Source: Rhizobium redzepovicii
Lineage (GTDB): Bacteria; Pseudomonadota; Alphaproteobacteria; Rhizobiales; Rhizobiaceae
Length of the DNA stretch: 64,000 bases
Reading direction: 5' to 3'
Assembly (NCBI RefSeq): GCF_019793435.1
Contig: NZ_JAILYH010000002.1
Location: forward strand, 124,001-188,000
The notes under the pieces were generated by a model, which saw only the letters and a list, made by a program, of their open reading frames with translations, was not told where the DNA came from and did not search any database. The position numbers and the translations under genes are program-made. Below are positions 38,928 to 48,260 of the stretch, piece after piece (within the stretch, counting starts at the first letter, position 1; the number at the start of each line of letters is the position of its first letter).

Positions 38928-40448
38928 CTATCGCTTCCTGCGCACGCGCAGCGCCTGGAACGGCTTGCGCGGGATTTTGACGCCGAAGGAGGCGTCCGGC
39001 TTGCCGCCGCGCACGACCGAGCCATGACGGGTCGGATGCGGAACGGGTGCCGCCACCTTCTCGGCCGGCGTGATCGTCATCTCCCAGGTGTCGATGATAT
39101 CGACATCGTAATCGTCGCCATCTACCGGCAGGCCGGTGGACCAGACGACCGGCTGATGCTCGCCGAAATAGATCAGCCGGAAATCGCCGTCGCCGTCACG
39201 CGCGCCCGACACGCGCGACCAAGGCCATTCGCCGATGATGCCGAGCGGCTCAAGTCCATGTTTGACGTCGGCTTCCAGGAGATCGCGAAGGAAGCCGATG
39301 CGCTTCCAGGCCTCGCCCCGCAGTTCGCCGCCCTTGGCCCACCAGATCAGATCTTCGGGATGGGAATAGGTCTCGCCATGGCCGGCATAGCCGCCGCGCG
39401 CCATGGTGATCCAGAAGCGATGCACGAGTTCTCCCGCATGAAGATTGCCCCAGGACTGCAGGATGTCGCCCTCATATTCCGGCTCGTCATTGACGACAGG
39501 CTTGCCATAGGCATCGCGCCATTCCTGGGTCCGCTTGACGTCGGGGTTCTGAATGCAGGTGTGGGTGACCCACGGCTTGCGATGATCGAAATTCGCGGTC
39601 ACGTCGCCATTATGAATGGAGCGCAGGTGCTGGTAGGGATCGTTTTCCTCCAGAATGTGGAAGTAGCGATCCCACTGCGCCATGGGCTTGGTGTCGATGA
39701 GGAAGTCATATTCGTTGGCGAGCGACCACCAGACGTTCCGGTAGGCAGAAAGACGGGCGGCCAGATATTCGACATAGCGGAAATCCTGCGCCGCCGACAT
39801 GTCGGCATAACCCCAGCGGTCATAGGGATGGAAGATGATGATATCGGCTTCGATGCCGAGCTCGCAGAGAGCCGAGACCTGTTTTTCGAAATGCTGGAAG
39901 GCCGCGGGGTTGGGCCGGTCGAAATCCTGCCTGCCTTCCGCGCCGCTTTCGAAGCAGGCATGCAGCGGCTCGTTGACATTATAGGGATAGTCCTTCGGGA
40001 ATACGCCCATACGCATCTTATTGAAACGCGCGGTCTTCAGCGTCTCCAACGTCTGCTTCTGCATGTCGAGCGGCTGATGCGTCCAGGCGTAGCAGGTCGT
40101 TCCGAAGGAGAGGAACGGCGTGCCGTCGGCATACGCGAAGTGGAATTTGTTGCGCACGCGCACCGGGCCGTGATTGCCGGCCGAAGGTGCCACCGCGGTC
40201 AAAACGCCGGTCCTGCCGTCAAGCGCCGCGGTCTTGGAGCGCGTCTTAAACGACCACTCACCCTTGCTGTCGGGCATGAAACGGATGCGGTAGGTGCCGT
40301 TGCCGTCATAGAAGCCCGGCACGCGCACGTCGCGGCTCTTCTGGGTGAACACGGCATCGAATGCCACGTCGAGATAGGGATTTCCGGCCGCAGGCCCTTC
40401 GAAGGCGGCCTCGAACACACCCCATTTTTCGACTGTTGCATCGGACAT
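38928..40448 (-). CDS. Cytoplasmic DUF5060/DUF4038 glycoside hydrolase, GH140 apiosidase-like
   Basis: A 506-residue protein with an N-terminal DUF5060 beta-sandwich (about 1-95, VPGFYDGNGTYRIRFMPDSK), a TIM barrel of the DUF4038 apiosidase-like type (about 105-440) and a short C-terminal domain. The barrel has FLSFGTTCYAW, then WWSLANEYDF with Asn245-Glu246 as candidate acid/base, and PVVNDEPEYEGD with Asp321/Glu322 as candidate nucleophile region. GH140 enzymes release D-apiose from plant cell-wall glycans. There is no signal peptide, so it acts in the cytoplasm on an imported glycoside. It sits between permease and ATPase genes, next to the apiose catabolic genes; the substrate is inferred from that. 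Confidence 0.75.
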   Translation of the reverse strand: MSDATVEKWGVFEAAFEGPAAGNPYLDVAFDAVFTQKSRDVRVPGFYDGNGTYRIRFMPDSKGEWSFKTRSKTAALDGRTGVLTAVAPSAGNHGPVRVRNKFHFAYADGTPFLSFGTTCYAWTHQPLDMQKQTLETLKTARFNKMRMGVFPKDYPYNVNEPLHACFESGAEGRQDFDRPNPAAFQHFEKQVSALCELGIEADIIIFHPYDRWGYADMSAAQDFRYVEYLAARLSAYRNVWWSLANEYDFLIDTKPMAQWDRYFHILEENDPYQHLRSIHNGDVTANFDHRKPWVTHTCIQNPDVKRTQEWRDAYGKPVVNDEPEYEGDILQSWGNLHAGELVHRFWITMARGGYAGHGETYSHPEDLIWWAKGGELRGEAWKRIGFLRDLLEADVKHGLEPLGIIGEWPWSRVSGARDGDGDFRLIYFGEHQPVVWSTGLPVDGDDYDVDIIDTWEMTITPAEKVAAPVPHPTRHGSVVRGGKPDASFGVKIPRKPFQALRVRRKR

Positions 40449-40478
40449 TCTGTCTCTCCTCGTAGAAAGATTTCGCGA

Positions 40479-41363
40479 TCAGCCCTTGACGGCGCCGGAG
40501 GTGAGGCCGGAGACGAAGTAGCGCTGGAACATGAGATAGACGATCGTCGCCGGCAGGACGGTCACGACGATCGCGGCGTTAAGCTGGCCGTAATTGCTGG
40601 AGAACTGCCCCTGGAACGACATCAGACCGAGCGGCAGCGTCCACATGTGCTGGTCCTGCAGCAGCACCAGCGCCATGGCGAATTCGTTCCAGGTAGAAAC
40701 GAAATCGAGGATGAGCAGCGCGGCAAGCACGGGCAGGCAGACCGGCAGGAAGATCCGCCGGAAGATAGTGAAGTGGGTTGCGCCGTCGATCAGCGCGGCT
40801 TCCGACAACTCCTTGGGAATGCCCTTGAAGAAGCCATGCAGGATGAAGACCTGATAGGGAACGCCGAAGGCGATATAGGGAAGGATGACGCCGGGATAGG
40901 TGTCGATCAGACCGAAGGAATTGACCAGGGTGAAGAGCGGCGCCAGCATCACCTGGAAGGGGATCATCGTGCCGAAGACGACGATGAGCAGCAGCGCCTT
41001 GCTGATCTTCAGCTTGATCTTGGCAAGCGCATAGGCGGCCATCGCCGACAGAAACAGGCCGAGCGGCACCTTGATGACCGTGATGATGACGCTGTTGAAG
41101 AAGGAGTTGGCGAAATTGCCGCGGCTCCAGGCAGCGCTGTAATTGTCATAGGCGAGCTCGGTCGGCGGCATGAAGGCGCCGGTGCTCGTCACCGCCGCCG
41201 GCGTCTTCAGCGAGGTGAAGACGATGAACACAAACGGCGCGACCCAGACGAGGGCGACGATGACAAGCGTGATCCAGAGGCCGATCAGGATGGGATCACG
41301 CTTCATCGACGATGGCTGGACGTCGAGATGCACGGCGGCGGTTTCGCTCGGCACTGCTGTCAC
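40479..41363 (-). CDS. CUT1 ABC transporter permease 2 (MalG-like)
   Basis: A 294-residue inner-membrane permease with six spans starting near residue 25 (GLWITLVIVALVWVAPFVFI). The EAA loop is KELSEAALIDGATHFTIFRRIFLP, and the protein ends SGLTSGAVKG. The start is a GTG at 41363 overlapping the stop of the first permease (GTGA), with GAGGAGG upstream; a longer frame that extends further is antisense-like and not used. It forms the channel with the product of 41360-42259. Confidence 0.9.
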   Translation of the reverse strand: MTAVPSETAAVHLDVQPSSMKRDPILIGLWITLVIVALVWVAPFVFIVFTSLKTPAAVTSTGAFMPPTELAYDNYSAAWSRGNFANSFFNSVIITVIKVPLGLFLSAMAAYALAKIKLKISKALLLIVVFGTMIPFQVMLAPLFTLVNSFGLIDTYPGVILPYIAFGVPYQVFILHGFFKGIPKELSEAALIDGATHFTIFRRIFLPVCLPVLAALLILDFVSTWNEFAMALVLLQDQHMWTLPLGLMSFQGQFSSNYGQLNAAIVVTVLPATIVYLMFQRYFVSGLTSGAVKG

Positions 41364-42259
41364 GATTCGACCTCCTCGTGCTTCTGGGTCCATCTCAAAT
41401 AGGGAATGACGACGGCCATGGTGATCAACAGCAGCACGACGGAGATCGCCGCACCCCGACCGAAATCGAAGATCTGCATGGCCTGGGTGAAGGCCCAGAG
41501 CGCCAGCATCTGGGTGGACTGTGCAGGCCCGCCGCCGGTCAGGCCGTAGACGATATCGAAGGCCTTCAGCGACGAGATGACGGAGAGAACGAGAACAATG
41601 GTGATCGTCGGGCGCAATGCCGGCAGCGTTACATGTTTGAACACCGCCCAGCGGCCGGCGCCATCGATCCGCGCGGCCTCGACCAGCGTCTGCGAGACAT
41701 TCTGCAGGCCGGCCAGGAACAGCACCATGGAGAAGCCGACCGTCTGCCAGAGATAGGCGACGAAGACGGAGTAAAGCGCGATATCCTTGTTTCCCAGCCA
41801 GTCCTTGATCCAGCCCTGCATGCCCCAGGAGGTCAGCAGCTGGGCGAACAGGCCGAAGAAGGGATCGTACATCCACTTCCACATGGTGGCGACGGCGATC
41901 GGGGCGATGATGACGGGCAGGTAGAAGATCGCCCGCAGCCCGTTGCGGCCGAAGATCTTCTGGTTGAGACTGAGCGCCAGCAACAGCCCAACCAGCGGCG
42001 GGAAGATCAGGCTCATCAGGGTCCAGATCACCGTGTTGCGGAAGGCAACCCAGAAGACAGGATCGCGGGTGAAGATCGCCGAATAATTGGCCATGCCCAC
42101 GAACTGCCGGTTGGCATCCAGCCCGTTCCACTTCTGGAAGCTCAGGATGACGACATTGAGCATCGGGTAGAGCGCGAAGACCGCATAGATCGCCAGCGCC
42201 GGCACCAGCAGGATTGCGGCTTGCATACGCGGGTCATGTGTCGATTGTCGAAGTGACAT
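41360..42259 (-). CDS. CUT1 ABC transporter permease 1 (MalF-like)
   Basis: A 299-residue inner-membrane permease; the first span is ILLVPALAIYAVFALYPMLNVV. The EAA loop is LVEAARIDGAGRWAVFKHVTLPALRP. It follows the binding protein gene after 90 bases and overlaps the next permease by four. The MalF/UgpA-type first periplasmic loop is short, as in many rhizobial CUT1 systems. Confidence 0.9.
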   Translation of the reverse strand: MSLRQSTHDPRMQAAILLVPALAIYAVFALYPMLNVVILSFQKWNGLDANRQFVGMANYSAIFTRDPVFWVAFRNTVIWTLMSLIFPPLVGLLLALSLNQKIFGRNGLRAIFYLPVIIAPIAVATMWKWMYDPFFGLFAQLLTSWGMQGWIKDWLGNKDIALYSVFVAYLWQTVGFSMVLFLAGLQNVSQTLVEAARIDGAGRWAVFKHVTLPALRPTITIVLVLSVISSLKAFDIVYGLTGGGPAQSTQMLALWAFTQAMQIFDFGRGAAISVVLLLITMAVVIPYLRWTQKHEEVES

Positions 42260-42349
42260 GCTTTCCTCCTGGCGGGGCGCTTGCGCAGCTCACGAAAGAA
42301 TGTGCCAGCCGATCAATGCGGAGGTCGATCGACCGGCGCTTGGGAGGAA

Positions 42350-43603
42350 TCAGGTTCTGCTTGCGATGAAGGTTTGCAGCTGCTTGGCCGCCTCGGCCGG
42401 CTCTGTGTTGCCGGAGGCGACGTCGTTGATGACGCGGAAATATTCCGTCGTCACATCGAGCGGGAAGGCCTGGTCGCCGTTCATGTAGACCTTGCCGTAT
42501 TTCTGGAAGATCCCCAGCCATTCCGCCTCAAGCGGCTTCTGGTTGGCGTATTGGACATTCTTATTGACAGAGGTCGAGCTCAGCTGGCCGAGCAGATCCT
42601 GCTGCACCTTGGTCGACAGGAAATAGTCGAGGAATTTCGCGGCTGTGTCGGGATTCTTGCTCTTGGTGCTGATGTAATTGTACTCGGCGAAACCATAGAG
42701 ACGCTCGGTATTGGTCGGGAAGGGGAAGATGCCGTAATGGTCGAGATTGGCGCCCGAGCCGTTGAGCTGGCTGACCAGCCAGTCGCCTTCGAGCATCATC
42801 GCCGCGCGGCCTGCGGTGAAGAGGCTGTAGGACTGCTTGTTGTCGATGCCCATGAAGGGCTGCAGCGTATAGTCCTTCGTCCACTTGGCGAATTCCGCGA
42901 AACCGTCCGTCGCGCAAGGCTCCTTGGTCCAATCCAGCGTCATCGCCTTCAACGCGTCGTGCTTTTCGGCGCCGCACTTGGTCTCGAGGATGACATCCAT
43001 CAGGCGCATGACGTGCCAGTTGACCGTGCCGCCGAAGGTGAAGGCGGGGATGCCGGCGGCTTTCAGCTTGTCGGCCGCGGCCAGAAGTTCCTCATAGGTC
43101 TTCGGCTCTTCCTTGATGCCGGCCTGTTCGAAAAGCTTCTTGTTGTAATAGACGGCCTCGCCCTTGAAGGTGAAGGGAACACCGTGCTTGCCGCCGGGAT
43201 AGAGGTCGGCAAAAGCCGCAGCCGAGGGCAGCAGTTCGTCGGTCCATTTATATTCGGTGTAATATTTGTCGAGCGGCAGGGAGAGGCCGGCCTTCACATA
43301 TTCGCCGCCGAGGCCAAGGCCCGCCCAGCTGAAATAAATGTCTGGGCCCTTGTCTGAGCCGGCTGCGACGCGCAGCGCCGTCTTGTGCTCGTCGACGGCG
43401 CGCTGAACGATCTCGACATGCGTTCCCGGGTTCGCCGCTTCGAAATCCGTCGCGACCTTCTTCAGCGCGCCGTTGGCGGCGTTGTTGTCGAAGTTGAGCG
43501 TCCAGAGCGTGATGTCTTCGGCAAGAACTGGCGTCGCGGCGAAAGACGCCATGGCGATCGCGACGATGCTCGCAGTCTTCAATTTCGCGGATAGGGTCAG
43601 CAT
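42350..43603 (-). CDS. CUT1 periplasmic binding protein for the putative apiose-containing glycoside
   Basis: A 417-residue extracellular solute-binding protein (family 1). A signal peptide of about 28 residues ends TPVLAE. The mature protein has the two-lobe MalE-like pattern (WTLNFDNNAANGALKKVATD, then MLEGDWLVSQLN and the late FPLDVTTEYFRVINDVASGN). GAGGAGG lies before the ATG. It is the first gene of the operon with the GH140-like enzyme, and the operator motif TGGTATGATGAG is 59 bases upstream. The ligand is inferred from context only. Confidence 0.88.
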   Translation of the reverse strand: MLTLSAKLKTASIVAIAMASFAATPVLAEDITLWTLNFDNNAANGALKKVATDFEAANPGTHVEIVQRAVDEHKTALRVAAGSDKGPDIYFSWAGLGLGGEYVKAGLSLPLDKYYTEYKWTDELLPSAAAFADLYPGGKHGVPFTFKGEAVYYNKKLFEQAGIKEEPKTYEELLAAADKLKAAGIPAFTFGGTVNWHVMRLMDVILETKCGAEKHDALKAMTLDWTKEPCATDGFAEFAKWTKDYTLQPFMGIDNKQSYSLFTAGRAAMMLEGDWLVSQLNGSGANLDHYGIFPFPTNTERLYGFAEYNYISTKSKNPDTAAKFLDYFLSTKVQQDLLGQLSSTSVNKNVQYANQKPLEAEWLGIFQKYGKVYMNGDQAFPLDVTTEYFRVINDVASGNTEPAEAAKQLQTFIASRT

Positions 43604-43661
43604 TACCGTCCTCCTCTTGATAAGCCGGCCCCTTGTCGCAGATGATCATTTACATGTCAAC

Positions 43662-43680
43662 TGGTATGATGAGCTAACCA
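43662..43680. promoter_or_regulatory. Regulon operator, site A (GntR/FCD type)
   Basis: TGGTATGATGAGCTAACCA: TGG and CCA ends 13 bases apart, the same layout as site C at 57430. It overlaps the end of dhaL and lies upstream of the binding-protein operon. TTGACA on the minus strand abuts it (43655-43660), so binding would interfere with that promoter. Confidence 0.6.
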
Positions 43681-44321
43681 TCACGATGCTGTGTGAATTT
43701 TGCGATGGAGGCTATGATGATAGCGGCCGATGCCGCGCCGGGGTCGATATGGCCGATCACCCGATCCCCGAGCCGTGATGCCCGCCCCCTGGCCGCCGTC
43801 ATATCCCGGGTCGCTTCGCAGCCTTGGCGCGCTGCCCGCTCCGCTATGTCGAAGCATTCAGCAAGGGCCGCTCCCGACGCCCTGGCCTTGAGCGCCGCAT
43901 CGGCCGCTGGCTTCCAGGCATCGACCATAGTCTTTTCGCCGGGCTCGGCCTTGCCGCGTTCCTGAATGCCCTGCGCCATCGCCGCGAAAACGCGCACGAA
44001 CTCCTCGTCGCTCAGCTCCGGTCTGTCCTTGACGGCGGCTCCGGCCCGCATGAAAGCCGTCGCATAGAGCGGGCCCGATGACGCACCGACCGCATTCAAA
44101 AATGCCTTTGCCGCCGCGTTGAAGACGGCCGTCGGCGCAGTCTGCGCGGGGTCGAGTGCACCGACGGCCTTGGTCGCGGCCTCACAGCCGGCATCCATGG
44201 CAAGGCCATGATCTCCGTCGCCGATGGCGCCATCCAGCTCGCAGAGATGATCGCGCTGCGCCCCGATGTCCTCGGCGATTAAGGCAAAGAGGTGCTGCAG
44301 GTCTTTCGTCGCAATTGCCAT
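43674..44321 (-). CDS. DhaL-like dihydroxyacetone/erythrulose kinase, ATP-binding subunit
   Basis: A 215-residue DhaL domain. DGAIGDGDHGLAMDAGC (about residues 29-45) holds the aspartates that bind two magnesium ions and ATP. LNAVGASSGPLYATAFMRAG and the DMTAARGRASRLGDRVIGHIDPG end are the other conserved blocks. It transfers phosphate to substrate held by DhaK. No DhaM phosphotransfer protein is nearby, so ATP is the probable donor. It starts two bases after dhaK and ends the operon, next to operator A. Confidence 0.88.
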   Translation of the reverse strand: MAIATKDLQHLFALIAEDIGAQRDHLCELDGAIGDGDHGLAMDAGCEAATKAVGALDPAQTAPTAVFNAAAKAFLNAVGASSGPLYATAFMRAGAAVKDRPELSDEEFVRVFAAMAQGIQERGKAEPGEKTMVDAWKPAADAALKARASGAALAECFDIAERAARQGCEATRDMTAARGRASRLGDRVIGHIDPGAASAAIIIASIAKFTQHRDG

Positions 44322-44323
44322 GG

Positions 44324-45328
44324 TCACCTCGCAAACATGGCGCAATCGCAGGGATGATCGATCAGCCGCTGCAGCTCGTCGTCGAGATGCATGACGGTGA
44401 TCGACGCGCCGGCCATTTCGAGCGAGGTGCAATAATTGCCGACGAGCGACGTATGAATGACAAGCCCAGCTTGATCGAGCCGCGCCTTGACCCGCCGCAT
44501 CATGATGTAGAGCTCCATCATCGGCGTCGATCCTAGCGAGTTGACGAGCACGGCGACACGATCGCCCCGCTCGGCCTTCATCTCACGGAAAATATTGTCC
44601 ATCAGTTCGTCGGTCACCGCGTCGGCCGTCTTCAACGGCTCGCGGGCAACACCGGGTTCGCCGTGAATGCCCATGCCGATCTCCATCTCCTCCTCGCCGA
44701 TCAGGAAGTTCGGCTTCAAAGTCTGCGGCAGCGAGCAGGGCGCAAGCGCCACGCCCATCGTATAGGTGCGCGCATTCGCGTGGCGCGCGACGCGCTCGAC
44801 CTCGTCGAAGGAATTGAGAAGATCGCAGGCAGCACCGGCGGCCTTAAAGATGAAGACGTTGCCGGCAACGCCGCGCCGCTTCTCCCTCTGATCGGCAGGG
44901 GCGGAGGCGACATCGTCGGTGGTCAGCACGGTGCGCACCTCGATCTCGTCGAGCGCCAGCATTTCCGCCGCCATGTCGAAATTCATCACGTCGCCGGCGT
45001 AATTGCCGTACATGAAGAGCACGCCGGCGCCGCCGTCGACAGCTTTGGCGCAGGCGATAATCGGATCGGGCGGCGGCGAGGCGAAGACATTGCCGATCGC
45101 CGCGGCATCCGCCAGCCCCTTGCCGACATAACCGAGAAATGTCGGTTCGTGCCCGGATCCACCGCCGATCACCAGCGCGACCTTGCCCTTGCGTGGCCCG
45201 TTTCTGGCAATGATCGCACGCGGCATATCCTCCACCGCATAGAGATGCCGGGGATGGACCGCGAGCACGCCTTGCAGCATTTCATCGACGGCATCTGCGC
45301 CTGCATTGATAAGCTTTTTCGTCTTCAC
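44324..45328 (-). CDS. DhaK-like dihydroxyacetone/erythrulose kinase, substrate-binding subunit
   Basis: A 334-residue DhaK domain. VIGGGSGHEPTFLGYVGKGLADAA (about residues 52-75) and the substrate histidine in MGIHGEPGV, which forms a hemiaminal with the ketone, are intact. FMYGNYAGDVMNFDMA is also typical. In tetritol pathways homologues phosphorylate L-erythrulose to L-erythrulose 1-phosphate (LerK), the same compound made by the apiose decarboxylase encoded here. Both subunits are separate genes, and no fused kinase is seen. Confidence 0.88.
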   Translation of the reverse strand: MKTKKLINAGADAVDEMLQGVLAVHPRHLYAVEDMPRAIIARNGPRKGKVALVIGGGSGHEPTFLGYVGKGLADAAAIGNVFASPPPDPIIACAKAVDGGAGVLFMYGNYAGDVMNFDMAAEMLALDEIEVRTVLTTDDVASAPADQREKRRGVAGNVFIFKAAGAACDLLNSFDEVERVARHANARTYTMGVALAPCSLPQTLKPNFLIGEEEMEIGMGIHGEPGVAREPLKTADAVTDELMDNIFREMKAERGDRVAVLVNSLGSTPMMELYIMMRRVKARLDQAGLVIHTSLVGNYCTSLEMAGASITVMHLDDELQRLIDHPCDCAMFAR

Positions 45329-45383
45329 GCCGATCCTCCCAGAACGAGCTCCGACTGCATAGATGCGGCTGGCGCGCTGGACG

Positions 45384-47228
45384 TCAATCCGCGAGTGGCA
45401 AGACCGCAGTGGCGAATGGTGCGAGCCGCACCTCTTTGCCCAATGCGTCGCCGTCGACCCGTCGCTCTTCGCCGGTCAGATTGACCACGTAGATCTTGGC
45501 GCCGCCAGCATCCCGCGCCACGAAAGACAACACCTGGGAGGGCGAAGACGAAACGCATTCCTGCCAGGACGCGCCGGCGAGTGCCGACAAAGTCTGCACG
45601 GTATTGAAGAGCGGCCGCCGCCCGCCTCGTTCGGTCGGTTCATCAGGGCCGGCAATCAGGCCGAACGGGCCGGTCAGTGCCGAAAGCGTCAGGCCTTCGA
45701 GACCGGCATCCAGCACCCGGATCGCGTAGCCGAGCGCAAAGGCCTCGGCGAAACGCCCGTTATGACGCGGGTCGCGATTGGCCATCGGAATGCGCCCGCC
45801 GGCCGGATTGTCCATGGTCCGGCTGCCATAAGGGTTCTGTCGCATGGGGATCGTCGACGGGCCAATGCGATAGGGCTTGTCGCCGTAGATCGCGCGGACG
45901 GATCGCGTGATGAAGGGCAGCGCTTCCAATGTCTGCATGACGCTGAGATCGTCGGCCGCATGCACGATCGGGTTGGTGCAATGGCTGACGAAGTCGATCT
46001 CGCCAGCCGGCACGCGTTTGCGGTTGAGCTCGGTGAAATAGCTCAGCATGCCGCCGCCGATGCGAATGCCCGGGAAGGCGGCGCGAGCCGCGGCATAGAT
46101 CTCTTCGAGGGGAGGGCAGTCCGGCCATTTGCTGCCGGGCGGCGTCGACTGCCGATCGACGGAAGGTGAGACCAGGATTGTATCCGGCCGGAAGTCCGCG
46201 CTCCGCATCTGGCGGGCAATCTCGGCCGCCTCGCTTGCTGGCGACACCTTGCAGGCAAGCGCGATCTCCAGGGTCGTGCGGCCGCGATGAGCGGCGGTGA
46301 TCGCGGCAAATTTCTGCAGCGCTTCGGCGCCATGTCCGGCGTCCGGATCGAAATGGAAGAGAAGCTCGCGAGGCGCGATCTCCGACAGGAGAGAGCGGGC
46401 CGAGAGCGTTGCATCGGCCTGCTCCGGCGTAACGACCACGCCGATATCGGGCATGGTGCCGGCCCGTGTTCCGAGTTCGAGCTTTATGACACCGCTCGAC
46501 GTCGCGGCTGAAAGCGCTGCGGAGCGGCTGGTGTCCCTGATCGTGAGCGACGTCTTCTGCCGAACCGGTTGGTTGGCGGGAATTTTGTAGGGCCAGGGCA
46601 GGGCAAGCGGCCTGACATAGGTCTTGTAGGAGGCATCGGACCAGTTCCTCTGATCCTCCATTTCGAAGGTGTCGCCTTCCATCCGGCATTCCGCCGTCAC
46701 CTCAGGCATGACCTCATGGGAAATGGCGCGCATATCCTTGAACGGCTGCCAGGGCTCGATGATATCGGGAAATCGTGTCTGGACGATCCGGCCGTCGACA
46801 TGTTCAACCGTTGCCGATGAGCCGGCCACGCCGACGATCGGATGCAGGATGCAGAAGCCGCAGCGATTGGTCTCAAAGCCGGTGTCGCTCGTGGCTTCGG
46901 CCTCGAAATCGAGCCGGTCCGGATATCCCCGGATGCGGACGTCGATGACGAGCTTCGTTCCATCCGGCCTCTCGCAACGCGCCCGATAAGCGATGCCGAA
47001 ACGGTCGTCACCCTGCTCGATCCTGAGATCGGCGATGTCAGGACTGTAAGTGCCCCAGTCCCGGTCGCGGACGAGGTAGGAAATCGCCCGCAGCACCTCG
47101 ATCCCCTGGTAGCGGATGGAGCGAAGGTTGCCATCGGCGAGATCGGCCGTCAGCTTTCCGGCCGTCAGGCGAACCGGCGGCGTTTCCACAGCATGGGTGC
47201 CGCAAAGCTGGAAGGCATCGGCCGTCAT
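45384..47228 (-). CDS. apnL: D-apionate lactonase (ApnL-like)
   Basis: A 614-residue cytoplasmic protein without a common named domain that I recognise. Its length and position right after the Gfo/Idh dehydrogenase in an apiose gene cluster match ApnL, the lactonase that opens D-apionolactone to D-apionate. Notable stretches are the N-terminal beta-rich region (GTHAVETPPVRLTAGKLTAD) and a later TIM-barrel-like half with GGGMLSYFTELNRKR and FVSHCTNPIVHAADD, where acidic and histidine residues could form the active site. It overlaps the dehydrogenase gene by four bases. The assignment rests on context and recalled pathway work. Confidence 0.75.
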   Translation of the reverse strand: MTADAFQLCGTHAVETPPVRLTAGKLTADLADGNLRSIRYQGIEVLRAISYLVRDRDWGTYSPDIADLRIEQGDDRFGIAYRARCERPDGTKLVIDVRIRGYPDRLDFEAEATSDTGFETNRCGFCILHPIVGVAGSSATVEHVDGRIVQTRFPDIIEPWQPFKDMRAISHEVMPEVTAECRMEGDTFEMEDQRNWSDASYKTYVRPLALPWPYKIPANQPVRQKTSLTIRDTSRSAALSAATSSGVIKLELGTRAGTMPDIGVVVTPEQADATLSARSLLSEIAPRELLFHFDPDAGHGAEALQKFAAITAAHRGRTTLEIALACKVSPASEAAEIARQMRSADFRPDTILVSPSVDRQSTPPGSKWPDCPPLEEIYAAARAAFPGIRIGGGMLSYFTELNRKRVPAGEIDFVSHCTNPIVHAADDLSVMQTLEALPFITRSVRAIYGDKPYRIGPSTIPMRQNPYGSRTMDNPAGGRIPMANRDPRHNGRFAEAFALGYAIRVLDAGLEGLTLSALTGPFGLIAGPDEPTERGGRRPLFNTVQTLSALAGASWQECVSSSPSQVLSFVARDAGGAKIYVVNLTGEERRVDGDALGKEVRLAPFATAVLPLAD

Positions 47229-48259
47229 CGCAGCATCGCCCCGACATCGATCGTCTGCCCCCTGGAAGCACTGTCATAGGCGGCTTCGACGAGGGCGAAG
47301 GTCTTCAGATTGTCGGCGCCCGAGGTCGAATGCTCCGCGCCGCGCTTGAGCTGATCGACCCAATGCTGCTGGATCGCATAGACGCTCTCCTGGATATTGT
47401 GCCAGGGCCGCGAGGCCCAGGACAGCAGCTTCGGCGAAACATCCGTTATCGTAGTGCCCTTGGCGTTGGTGATTTCGAGGCCATACTCCTGCCTCAGGCG
47501 GATCGTGCCTTCGGCGCCGTCGAGCTCGATCAGGGTCTCCGGGAACGGCTCTTTGGAAAGCTTGGTGGCGTAGCTGACGTCGACGACCGAGGTGGCGCCG
47601 TTCTCGTGATCGAGCAAAATGGTCGCGACATCCTCGCCCTTGATGTTTGGATTGACCCGCCTGGTGCGGGCCGTGAGCGAGCTGACGTCGCCGAGGATAT
47701 AGCGGGCGATATCGAGCGTATGGATGCCGAGATCTTCGATAATGAAGCGCTCGCCTTCGGCGAGATAGGGCTGGCCGGAGAAGACGTCGTAGCCCGAGCG
47801 GAAGGAAAAGCGGCCCCAGAAGGGCGTGCCGATGGCGCCGGTATCGAGCGCGGTGCGCAGCGCCTGGATCGGCGTCTGCCAGCGAAAATTCTCGTGCACC
47901 ATCAGGGCGACGCCGGCCTCGCGACAGGCCTCGACCATCGCCTTCGCATCCGATAGCGTCTTGGCGAAGGGCTTCTGGCAGATGGCCGGCACCTTATTCC
48001 GAGCGGCCATTTCCACCAGCGCGCGATGGCTCTGGACGGTGGTGGCGATATCGACGAAATCGAAGCCGCCATCAGCGAACAAGGCCTCGGCATCGCTGTA
48101 GCGACGCTCGATGCCGAACTGGCCGCCGACGATGTCAAGCCGCTCCGGGTCGCGGTCGCAGATCGCGACGATCCTGGCGCCCTCAACATTGTTCCAGGCA
48201 TGCATCTGGTTGATCGCAAAGAAGCCGCAGCCGATCAACGCACCTCTCAATTCGGTCAT
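47225..48259 (-). CDS. apsD: D-apiose dehydrogenase (ApsD-like, Gfo/Idh/MocA family)
   Basis: A 344-residue Gfo/Idh/MocA dehydrogenase. Rossmann motif GCGFFAINQMHAW at the N-terminus; CQKPFAKTLSDA carries the conserved lysine, and the substrate domain is intact. In the oxidative apiose route this enzyme makes D-apionolactone with NAD. It is coupled to the lactonase gene behind it and to the permease before it (gap of one base), which places the first catabolic step within the transporter operon. Confidence 0.82.
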   Translation of the reverse strand: MTELRGALIGCGFFAINQMHAWNNVEGARIVAICDRDPERLDIVGGQFGIERRYSDAEALFADGGFDFVDIATTVQSHRALVEMAARNKVPAICQKPFAKTLSDAKAMVEACREAGVALMVHENFRWQTPIQALRTALDTGAIGTPFWGRFSFRSGYDVFSGQPYLAEGERFIIEDLGIHTLDIARYILGDVSSLTARTRRVNPNIKGEDVATILLDHENGATSVVDVSYATKLSKEPFPETLIELDGAEGTIRLRQEYGLEITNAKGTTITDVSPKLLSWASRPWHNIQESVYAIQQHWVDQLKRGAEHSTSGADNLKTFALVEAAYDSASRGQTIDVGAMLR

Positions 48260-48260
48260 G

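Noticed and set aside
39024-41402. A 792-codon plus-strand frame over the GH140 and permease genes
   Set aside because: Antisense shadow of clearly conserved minus-strand genes; composition is rich in Asp, Arg, Glu and Gln as expected for such shadows.
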